From: Lachnospiraceae bacterium UBA938
GTDB taxonomy: Bacteria; Bacillota; Clostridia; Lachnospirales; Lachnospiraceae
Length of the DNA: 54,079 nucleotides
Assembly: GCA_002293475.1 (NCBI GenBank)
Contig: DBDG01000041.1
Span: 1-54,079 of the forward strand
Reading direction: 5' to 3'
Shown here: piece after piece, positions 1 through 5,936 of the stretch
Layout of the letters: every line of letters starts with the position of its first letter
How positions within the stretch are numbered: position 1 is the first letter of the stretch
Made by a program: the position numbers and the translations under genes
The notes under the pieces: model-generated
Seen by the model: the letters and a program-made list of their open reading frames with translations, nothing else
The model's database searches: none
What the model was told of the DNA's origin: nothing

Positions 1-129
1 TATCAAGTCGGCAGTGAAGTAAGAGAAGCAATATCAAGACTAGGTGGAACCATGCCAGAAGATTTGCCGACACCCGATAAGAGCATCAAGCAGATTGAAA
101 AGGAACAGAAGAAAAAGATAAGTGAATAG
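1..129 (+). CDS. dinD: DinD-like DNA-damage-inducible protein, C-terminal fragment
   Basis: Only the last 42 codons lie in the window; the frame is open from base 1 and stops with TAG at 127-129. The tail reads VGSEVREAISRLGGTMPEDL and then PTPDKSIKQIEKEQ before a lysine-rich end. The 'LGGT(M/L)PE(D/N)LPTP..S(I/L)K..EK' pattern is, from memory, the characteristic C-terminus of the DinD family, SOS-regulated proteins of which E. coli DinD was reported to affect RecA activity. The identification rests on this tail only; the domain and any LexA box lie outside the window. It sits directly before a toxin-antitoxin module, so it may belong to an accessory segment. Confidence 0.7.
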   Translation, partial: YQVGSEVREAISRLGGTMPEDLPTPDKSIKQIEKEQKKKISE

Positions 130-133
130 AATC

Positions 134-160
134 TTATCATCTGCACCCGTACCATGATAA
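134..160. repeat. Small inverted repeat after dinD
   Basis: TTATCAT at 134-140 is matched by ATGATAA at 154-160, a perfect 7-bp inverted repeat with a 13-base loop, five bases after the dinD stop. It could be a weak end-of-gene hairpin or an operator overlapping the start of the toxin promoter. There is no long U-tract, so terminator function is doubtful. Confidence 0.35.
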
Positions 161-166
161 TATAAT
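161..166 (+). promoter_or_regulatory. -10 box of the toxin mRNA
   Basis: TATAAT at 161-166 is followed by ATGCTTAACACGGCAGCC. The same -10 and leader recur in inverted orientation at 386-413, in front of the antisense RNA, which argues that both are real starts. The hexamer 17 bases upstream (CATCTG) is a poor -35, so this promoter should be weaker than the antisense one, the usual arrangement for type I modules. Confidence 0.55.
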
Positions 167-233
167 ATGCTTAACACGGCAGCCGATAGGGCGGTAAGCC
201 ATCCCAGTCTGGTCTTGGGAAGGGGGTGGTTGA

Positions 234-335
234 ATGGTTACATATGAAGAATTATTTACGTTCGTAATCATGCTTTGTGCTAATCACTTTAGTAATAAAA
301 CACAAAAAATAACCGCCTTGTTCTTAGCAGGATAG
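234..335 (+). pseudogene. Type I toxin gene (small hydrophobic, holin-like toxin), apparently frameshifted
   Basis: The ATG at 234 follows the purine-rich GGGAAGGGGGTGG. The frame as it stands gives 33 residues starting MVTYEELFTFVIMLCA and then a polar tail that runs into the terminator. If one base is removed near 282, the frame continues ITLVIKHKK and stops at 310-312, giving a 25-residue peptide with one hydrophobic span and a basic end. That is the normal shape of Firmicutes holin-like type I toxins (TxpA/BsrG-like, Pfam Hol_Tox). I therefore read this as an inactivated toxin; a sequencing error at one base would give the same picture. An antisense gene and a shared terminator accompany it. 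Confidence 0.6.
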
Positions 336-347
336 ACGGTTATTTTT
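304..347. terminator. Bidirectional terminator shared by toxin mRNA and antisense RNA
   Basis: AAAATAACCG near 306-315 pairs with CGGTTATTTT at 337-346. The plus strand has a T-run after the stem (342-347), and the minus strand reads GGCGGTTATTTTTTG. Convergent transcripts from the promoters at 161 and 413 would both end here and overlap by about 40 bases. Confidence 0.7.
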
Positions 348-402
348 AAACCAATATTCGCCAGAACAGGAAGGTGTAGCTTCCTTATCGGCTGTCTTGT
401 TA
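304..402 (-). ncRNA. Predicted antisense RNA (type I antitoxin)
   Basis: A consensus promoter on the minus strand (TTGACA at 437-432, 18-base spacer, TATAAT at 413-408) would start an RNA near 402 that runs about 100 bases to the shared terminator. Its leader, CTTAACAAGACAGCCGATA, nearly matches the toxin mRNA leader CTTAACACGGCAGCCGATA. A GGAAG/CTTCC hairpin follows at 372-385. No open frame of note lies in it. Convergent antisense RNAs overlapping the toxin mRNA 3' end are typical of Firmicutes type I modules; that this one works so is inference. Confidence 0.6.
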
Positions 403-407
403 AGTAT

Positions 408-437
408 ATTATAGAATATCTGCATACATGATGTCAA
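408..437 (-). promoter_or_regulatory. Promoter of the antisense RNA
   Basis: On the minus strand TTGACA (437-432) and TATAAT (413-408) are separated by 18 bases. Both hexamers match the sigma-A consensus perfectly, making it stronger than the facing toxin promoter. Confidence 0.75.
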
Positions 438-575
438 TGTTGTTCTTCTATAATTTTAAATTTTAAATTATCATATTTGCATTCGATTTGTTTCATATGG
501 ATAAGTACAGATAATAACACGATATTTAATTGTTTCCAAATTCTTTACTCACTAATATCCTCCAAACCGCTGGAT
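438..575 (-). other. Short stretch with decayed coding remnants behind the Clp-like gene
   Basis: Just past the stop of the ATPase gene, the minus strand has a good GGAGG followed six bases later by GTG, but that frame closes after eight codons. A neighbouring frame then reads KNLETIKYRVIICTYPYE and stops soon after. This looks like the start of a further gene that has been broken and truncated by the toxin-antitoxin segment. No terminator is visible here. Confidence 0.25.
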
Positions 576-2444
576 TTATTTGCTGCACACCAAAGTATAA
601 GGCGCATTAGCACCGTCAATATGCTCAATGATGGCTCTTTCACCCTGACGGATATCCTGGTCAAACAGATAGCGGGACAGCGGGTTGATCAGGTAGCTTT
701 CTACCACATTGCCGATCCCCCGGCCGCCGTTTTCCAGATTCGCCATGGCCTTCTCCCGCAAGGTTGCCATCGCCGCGGGCGCAACCTCGATCCTGATCTT
801 TTTCTGAGCATAGAGATTGCGGATGATCTTGTCAAGCTGAGCCTGCAATATCTCCATCGCGGCCGCCGACCTGATATAGTCGAACACAACAATGTTTTCG
901 CCGATGCGGTTAAGTATTTCCGGACGGCCTAGCTCCAGTTTGAAATAATCTTCGATACCTTTCCTAACCTTCTGCTGCACCTCCTCATATGTCATGTCCG
1001 CCGTTACGTTCGGATATCGTTCCCCACGGCTGTCGGTCAGATAAATACCGAGGTTGCTGGTGAAGATAATAATGGTTTCGGAAAAATAGACTGTATTGCC
1101 CTGACCGTCCGTCATCCGCCCGTCTTCCAATATCTGCAGGAACTTATCCAGGATGGAAGGATGCGCTTTTTCAATCTCATCAAACAGCAGGATGGAAAAA
1201 GGATTGTTCTTAACAGCATTAGTCAATTGCCCGCCCGTCTCATAGCCGACATAGCCGGGCGGTGCCCCCAGCAGCTTCTGGTCACTGTGGGACTGCCCGT
1301 ATTCGCTCATGTCGAAGCGAATACAGCGGTCATCGTCGCCGAAAAGCTTTTCCGCCAGCGCCTTGGCCATCTCGGTCTTGCCGGTTCCGGTCGGACCGGC
1401 AAAAAAAAGCACTCCTTTGGGCTTGCCCTGCGAAGAATGCTGCAGGCCGGACATCCCGGTGACAGCCCGTTTCACCACATCAAGTGTCCGGATAATTGCC
1501 TGTTCCTGCCCTTTGATCCGTTTGCGGAAAGCCGTGCCGGCATGCAAGATCTCCTGATAATCTAGTTTATTCCAAGGGTTTTCCCGGATGCCGTACTTAT
1601 ACAGGTCAATCACATCGACCATGTCACGCACGGCAATCCGCATGCCCTTGCAGAGCTTTCTTAGCGCGTTCATTTCCGTCAGAGTGAAACCGTCGGTAAG
1701 GGTAATGAAACGATCCTTAATCTTCTCCAGTTCTTCCGGATGCACCTGAAAATAGGCGCTTTCCGCCTGATAAATATCCTGAGCAAAAAAACTGGCAAAA
1801 TTCGGCCCGCTGATCAACTGATCCCGTTCTTCCCTGGCCGGTGTCGCCAGGGTGATGATCTTAACATTGGGGTTACCCAGATAAAACCACGGGGGAACAT
1901 CGTTAGATTTATTCACCAGCAACAAAAGCAGGTTCCGGAGCACCCCTTGCTCTGCCCTTACTTCGCAGCTTTCCATCGATGCCTGCTGGAGTACCGTATA
2001 ACTATCTATCTCTTCCTGGGCCATATTTTCCGCCGACACGATGAAACGGGAAGCAAAATCCATTATCACTGCCACGGACTCCTTGTTCTGTGTCAAGGCC
2101 TCTCTGGCACATGTGGCCGCTGTTTTTCCCCTGCCGGTAAAGCAGGCCGCTATGCCGCCGTCGGCCGGTTTTTCTCCGATCAGGTCACCAAAACTCTCCA
2201 GATACCCTTCCTCACACCGGTTATAAAAACCCCGGATATGGTCATAAAAGACGATATTGCGGTAACCACTGTCTTTAAAATAATAATGCAGGTATTCCGG
2301 AAGGCTGAGAATGCTTCCCTTGTCCACGCTGCCTTCTGTCGGATACTGATATTTATCCATTACATTGCCTTCCAGTATCAATACCGGCTTAATCTGATCA
2401 AACAGATCCATTTCCCGGTGCCATTTGGGTATGTAACCGCTCAT
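576..2444 (-). CDS. ClpB/ClpA-like AAA+ ATPase with a degenerate first module
   Basis: The 622-residue protein has one intact Clp-type ATPase module: Walker A GPTGTGKT at 350-357, pore-loop motif GAPPGYVG at 393-400, Walker B ILLFDE at 418-423, sensor-1 TSN at 462-464 and an arginine-finger type GRPEILNR. A Clp C-terminal small domain follows. Residues 1-300 look like a decayed AAA module: a Walker-B-like VAVIMDF at 124-130 and a sensor-like LLLVNKSND, but no P-loop. There is no Clp N-domain, ClpP-docking IGF loop or ClpB middle domain that I can see. The family unfolds or remodels proteins by threading them through a hexamer. It is the last gene of the kinase-FHA-radical SAM set, 43 bases after the radical SAM gene, so the substrate is probably set by those partners. 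ATG start with GGAGGG upstream. Confidence 0.85.
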   Translation of the reverse strand: MSGYIPKWHREMDLFDQIKPVLILEGNVMDKYQYPTEGSVDKGSILSLPEYLHYYFKDSGYRNIVFYDHIRGFYNRCEEGYLESFGDLIGEKPADGGIAACFTGRGKTAATCAREALTQNKESVAVIMDFASRFIVSAENMAQEEIDSYTVLQQASMESCEVRAEQGVLRNLLLLLVNKSNDVPPWFYLGNPNVKIITLATPAREERDQLISGPNFASFFAQDIYQAESAYFQVHPEELEKIKDRFITLTDGFTLTEMNALRKLCKGMRIAVRDMVDVIDLYKYGIRENPWNKLDYQEILHAGTAFRKRIKGQEQAIIRTLDVVKRAVTGMSGLQHSSQGKPKGVLFFAGPTGTGKTEMAKALAEKLFGDDDRCIRFDMSEYGQSHSDQKLLGAPPGYVGYETGGQLTNAVKNNPFSILLFDEIEKAHPSILDKFLQILEDGRMTDGQGNTVYFSETIIIFTSNLGIYLTDSRGERYPNVTADMTYEEVQQKVRKGIEDYFKLELGRPEILNRIGENIVVFDYIRSAAAMEILQAQLDKIIRNLYAQKKIRIEVAPAAMATLREKAMANLENGGRGIGNVVESYLINPLSRYLFDQDIRQGERAIIEHIDGANAPYTLVCSK

Positions 2445-2487
2445 CTTCTCCCTCCGCTGTTATAAATCCGTAATAATTATTTAGCTG

Positions 2488-3114
2488 TCATTCCTTTTGC
2501 CCTTCCGTCAGTCCCCTGAACCGCATCCCGGCGGCCAAAGCCTCCGTGTAGCCGGCGCGGTGTATTCCCACCGAAATAATACCGTCGGCAGCCATAAAAT
2601 TCTGTATCTCATTTTCGCGTTGTTCCAGATATTCCTGGTAGCTTACCCGGTAGTTTTCATTTAACACATGGATGGTCTGATTGGCCGATCCCCGAAGACG
2701 GCAGTTTTCGTTTAATTCCTCCTGATATCTGCCATCAATTAATACGGCGGTCTGCCGCAGTATATCATCTATGAAATTATCTTCTCTTTCCCTCAGTTCC
2801 GGTAAGGTATATCCGCTATAAATTAACACATCTTCTGAGATAACGACTAATTTATCTATTAACGCCGCCAGTTCTTCAGCCTGCTCAAACGGCTCTCCGC
2901 CCGTCACGGTAAAGCCTTCGATCGGATGCTGCCGATGAATTGTACCGATCATCCGCATCACCGTTGCCATACTTGTCCGGTACTCCGGAGCAAACTCCCA
3001 CAATTCCGGATTGCTGCAGCCCTTGCAGCAATGCCGGCATCCCGCCATCCAGATGCCGACACGGTGCCCCGGCCCTAATACTTTAACCGGATACAGAATT
3101 CTTGCTATATGCAT
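2488..3114 (-). CDS. Activase-type radical SAM protein (NrdG/PflA-like, single 4Fe-4S cluster)
   Basis: In this 208-residue protein the radical SAM cluster motif CxxxCxxC is at C26, C30 and C33 within GCRHCCKGCSNPELW, close to the activase pattern GCxxxCxGCxNPxxW. The SAM-binding GGEP motif is at 72-75. Length and motifs fit activating enzymes of anaerobic ribonucleotide reductase and pyruvate formate-lyase, which create a glycyl radical on a partner. No glycyl-radical enzyme is encoded nearby; the gene lies between an FHA protein and a Clp-like ATPase. It may modify a protein of this set, or have lost activase work altogether. An extra cysteine (C29) sits inside the cluster loop. ATG start with AGGAG 11 bases upstream. 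Confidence 0.8.
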   Translation of the reverse strand: MHIARILYPVKVLGPGHRVGIWMAGCRHCCKGCSNPELWEFAPEYRTSMATVMRMIGTIHRQHPIEGFTVTGGEPFEQAEELAALIDKLVVISEDVLIYSGYTLPELREREDNFIDDILRQTAVLIDGRYQEELNENCRLRGSANQTIHVLNENYRVSYQEYLEQRENEIQNFMAADGIISVGIHRAGYTEALAAGMRFRGLTEGQKE

Positions 3115-3181
3115 AATGTAAGCCGCTCCTGTCTGACTACAGGCCTATCTGCCCTGCTGTCTGTCAGCCTATCCGTTCCTG

Positions 3182-3844
3182 TCAACCATCAGGAGCGGAT
3201 AGGCTGAACTTGAAATAAGCAGCCTGCCCCTGGCGGCTGCCATCCTTTATGAATCCGCCCAAGCCTATTTCATCGCCAATCTTCAACAGCACGGTTTCAC
3301 CTGCGTCTATCTTCACATTATTGATATAGGTATAATTAGTTTTGCTCAGATTCTCTATACTAACCTCTCCGTTACGGAAGCTCAGCCGCGCATGCTGTCT
3401 GCTTACATAATTCTTATCAGCAAGGTAATCCCTCATCTGGGCGTTTCTCCCTACGGTAACGGTTCCTTCCTCCAGCGCGAAGCGGTATGTCCCATCCATT
3501 GAAATCAAGGAAAAACCCTGACCGGCTGCCGCCGCCACACGTGGCATTATATCCGTAATATCCTCTCCACACTGCACACATTTCCTAGCATGGGAAAGAT
3601 TGGCATGGCCACATTCACAGATACGGTAGACCGGCACATTAGACAGATCCGTCTCTCCTTGGCTGCTGACCGGCACGCCGGACATATCTACATCTCCTTG
3701 GCTGCTGACCGGTACGTTGGACAGGCCTGCCTCTCCTTGGCTGCTGACCGGCACGTTGGACAGGTCTGCCTCACAATGGCTACATTCCAGCAATATCGGT
3801 TTGTTTCTCTGTCCGCAGACAGGACAGGATTTAAATCTCCTCAT
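3182..3844 (-). CDS. Zinc-ribbon and FHA-domain protein with 13-residue repeats
   Basis: The 220-residue protein begins with a CPVCGQ...CSHC zinc ribbon (7-24), continues with three and a half 13-residue repeats of the type DLSNVPVSSQGE (27-72), then a second ribbon CEC...CVQC (76-92). An FHA domain occupies about 112-200: GR at 132-133, the SRQH phosphothreonine-binding signature at 148-151, and N170. FHA domains bind phosphothreonine, so this is the natural reader for the kinase encoded three genes upstream. The repeats appear as 39-bp tandem units in the DNA and split what may once have been a double zinc ribbon. Its start overlaps the previous gene by 14 bases, which implies translational coupling. 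Confidence 0.85.
   Translation of the reverse strand: MRRFKSCPVCGQRNKPILLECSHCEADLSNVPVSSQGEAGLSNVPVSSQGDVDMSGVPVSSQGETDLSNVPVYRICECGHANLSHARKCVQCGEDITDIMPRVAAAAGQGFSLISMDGTYRFALEEGTVTVGRNAQMRDYLADKNYVSRQHARLSFRNGEVSIENLSKTNYTYINNVKIDAGETVLLKIGDEIGLGGFIKDGSRQGQAAYFKFSLSAPDG
3640..3768. repeat. 39-bp in-frame tandem repeats inside the FHA gene
   Basis: Units containing the core TCTCCTTGGCTGCTGACCGG recur every 39 bases, three full copies and one partial. Each encodes 13 residues, so gain or loss of a unit keeps the frame. The copies are nearly identical in DNA, which suggests recent expansion by slippage. Confidence 0.8.
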
Positions 3845-5105
3845 GACTTGTCCTCATGACTTTGCGGCTGCTCCGGCCACGCTCACGGCCGGAGTTCACG
3901 TGATATTCCTTATTAAGCTGATAATCTTCCGTATTGATGATCTGCGCAAACTGCTCATCAGCCGGAAGCATGATCAGGTCATCGGCAATGATACCCCGTT
4001 CGGTAAGTTTTTGCCGGATTACGGCGAATTCATGGCAGAAGCTTTCCATTTCCCCGCACAGCTGTTTGCTTTCCCGGGCGGTCGGCGGTCGGTCTTGTGT
4101 GTCCGGCTTACCCAGTTCCATTGTAATCTGTCCGTCATCTCCCGTAGTCACACAGACGGCTGTACTGTCACAGAACTCATATAGCTCATTGCGGAATTTC
4201 TTTCCGCTTTTTTTGGTGACGTCGCGGTGGCCGATGACAGGATAACCCATTTCTTCCATGACCTCATTGACAGCATGGATAATATAAGCCTGCTCCTCAT
4301 CATGCTCAATCTTCTTTTGCAGCCGAAGGTTTGCCTCTGTGAGAAGCCCGACAGCTTCCGGGGAACGCTCTAGGGACAAGGGCACTTCCCCGGCTTCCTG
4401 AGCCAGAATCTCATGAAGACGGCACAGTTCTTTCCACTGCTTTCCGATCAGGACTCCTTCTTGTTGATAGGTCCGACACTCTTTGATAAAGGGCAGGACC
4501 GTTAACGAATAATAGGTCTTCAGGAATTCTTCCGAAGGCGACCCAGCTACTTTTTCGGTTATCTGCTTCTTCTTTTCCTCAAGCCCTGGACTAAGGGGCG
4601 TTTGCCTTATCTTTGCCAGCAGATCCATGATACGGTAGCGGTATTCTTGCCCCAAGGCATCAAAGTTCATGGCCATGCCCTTTTTTATTGCGGCGGAGAC
4701 GTTATCTTGGAAATCATCGAATAAATTTGCCCGCTGTTCTTCCAGCCTAAGGCAAAAGTCCTGCAATTCCTGATAAAATACTTCTATCGCCGCTTTTTTG
4801 TCTGTTATCTTTTCTGGCCCGCCCGCCATATCAAGGCCGACGACTTTTTTAAGCTCAGCGGCTGCCCGCACTTTCATCTCCTGTGACTTAGCAATCCAAG
4901 CCTGGGCTTGGTCAGCAAAATCGGTTATCTCACCATTCTGCTGTATAAACAGGTCGATCTGGAACAGCATCTCTTCTATTGCTTCCGAATAATCGCCAAT
5001 CTGCTCAAGCCCATCAGTCAGCATGAGATGACGCTCACGGCGTTCCTTCATGATCATTTTCTGTTCCAAGGTCAAACGGTATCGGCCGGTTTTGGGTCCG
5101 CTCAT
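3831..5105 (-). CDS. MSGPK-type protein of unknown function, largely helical
   Basis: I cannot assign a named family. The 424-residue protein opens with MSGPKTGRYRLT; to my memory, similar 'MSGPK/R..RY.LT' N-termini occur on uncharacterised proteins in other bacteria, some near kinases or FHA proteins. The first 280 residues are rich in charged and coiled-coil-like helix (for example KERRERHLMLTDGLEQIGDY). A C-terminal part around 290-400 has mixed composition (VMEEMGYPVIGHRDV, TTGDDGQITMELGKP) suggesting a small folded domain. There is no signal peptide, membrane span or cysteine cluster. It overlaps the FHA gene by 14 bases and follows the membrane protein gene by 45. It is probably the scaffold or effector substrate of the set; that is inference from position only. 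Confidence 0.8.
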   Translation of the reverse strand: MSGPKTGRYRLTLEQKMIMKERRERHLMLTDGLEQIGDYSEAIEEMLFQIDLFIQQNGEITDFADQAQAWIAKSQEMKVRAAAELKKVVGLDMAGGPEKITDKKAAIEVFYQELQDFCLRLEEQRANLFDDFQDNVSAAIKKGMAMNFDALGQEYRYRIMDLLAKIRQTPLSPGLEEKKKQITEKVAGSPSEEFLKTYYSLTVLPFIKECRTYQQEGVLIGKQWKELCRLHEILAQEAGEVPLSLERSPEAVGLLTEANLRLQKKIEHDEEQAYIIHAVNEVMEEMGYPVIGHRDVTKKSGKKFRNELYEFCDSTAVCVTTGDDGQITMELGKPDTQDRPPTARESKQLCGEMESFCHEFAVIRQKLTERGIIADDLIMLPADEQFAQIINTEDYQLNKEYHVNSGRERGRSSRKVMRTSHEEI

Positions 5106-5150
5106 ATATCCTCCCTATCTTAGCAAGCTTATTACTTTTAATGCCCAATG

Positions 5151-5936
5151 TCACTGATGCTTCAGATGTCTAAGCTGATTCATTAATTTCGTATAATCAG
5201 CCGATGTCACCTGGGCAGGATTGGGTTTTTTCCATTCGCACCGACTGATATCGCCGGTCACTCTTTTCAGCATCGCGAATAGATTTGGTATTGTGTAATC
5301 AATATCTTTATAATCCTTATCACTCTTAGTCAGCTCATTTAATATCCTGACAAGGTCTTTGATCCGCCGTTCCTCTGCGTTTGCAAATATCTCCGCGACG
5401 ATTTCGCCGCTGTCATCTTCGCTGATACCTTTAATAAGGCTGACCATCGCCAAAACCTCGCGGTTTTCCTCAGTATATTGTTCCAAGACCAGCTCTATCT
5501 TTTTTTTATTTAAGATTCTGGCATCTAAGATCCGGTTGATTTCGTCCGCTGCCTGCCTAGCTTTGTTAAAGTAGGATAAATCCACCCTTTCCTTGATCCA
5601 TGAGCCGATCGCCCACCAAGAAGGAAGATTCATAAAAGGAATCGCAAACCGTAATATCATCCATCCCCTCCCATAGTCCCCGCCTTCCATATTCAGTATC
5701 AAAAACATGGTGAATAGCAAACATCCGACCAAAAGCGTAGCAAATACCTCTACCATCCCGCTTTTGAACAGTCGCGCCGAAAAAGCCACGATCCCTACGG
5801 AAAGTAAGACCCAGCCAAAATAAATCATCTTTACATAAAATGGCAAAAACATGATACTGATAAATAAAATCAGACAGCATATCACGCTGCAGATATAAAA
5901 CAAGATCCGCATACGCCGAAACTCTCCTGTCCTCAT
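5151..5936 (-). CDS. Membrane protein with cytoplasmic C-terminal domain, unknown function
   Basis: About 261 residues if started at the ATG at 5936. That ATG overlaps the kinase stop as ATGA and has GGAGG 11 bases upstream; an ATG at 5912 with AGGAG is the alternative. Three hydrophobic spans follow the start (around ILFYICSVICCLILFISIMF, the stretch with WVLLSVGIVAF, and VFATLLVGCLLFTMFLIL). A shorter hydrophobic segment with FAIPFMNLPSWWAIG comes next, then a soluble, charged C-terminal half. I recognise no family. Direct coupling to the kinase gene suggests a membrane anchor or receptor for the kinase complex. Confidence 0.75.
   Translation of the reverse strand: MRTGEFRRMRILFYICSVICCLILFISIMFLPFYVKMIYFGWVLLSVGIVAFSARLFKSGMVEVFATLLVGCLLFTMFLILNMEGGDYGRGWMILRFAIPFMNLPSWWAIGSWIKERVDLSYFNKARQAADEINRILDARILNKKKIELVLEQYTEENREVLAMVSLIKGISEDDSGEIVAEIFANAEERRIKDLVRILNELTKSDKDYKDIDYTIPNLFAMLKRVTGDISRCEWKKPNPAQVTSADYTKLMNQLRHLKHQ

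Noticed and set aside
161..413. par-type (Fst/RNA I-RNA II) toxin-antitoxin architecture
   Set aside because: In par the repeats are direct, so the two RNAs are complementary there. Here the leaders are inverted copies, thus identical in both RNAs, so a TxpA/BsrG-like 3'-overlap model fits better.
3640..3768. CRISPR array
   Set aside because: The 39-bp units are contiguous and coding, without spacers, inside the FHA gene.
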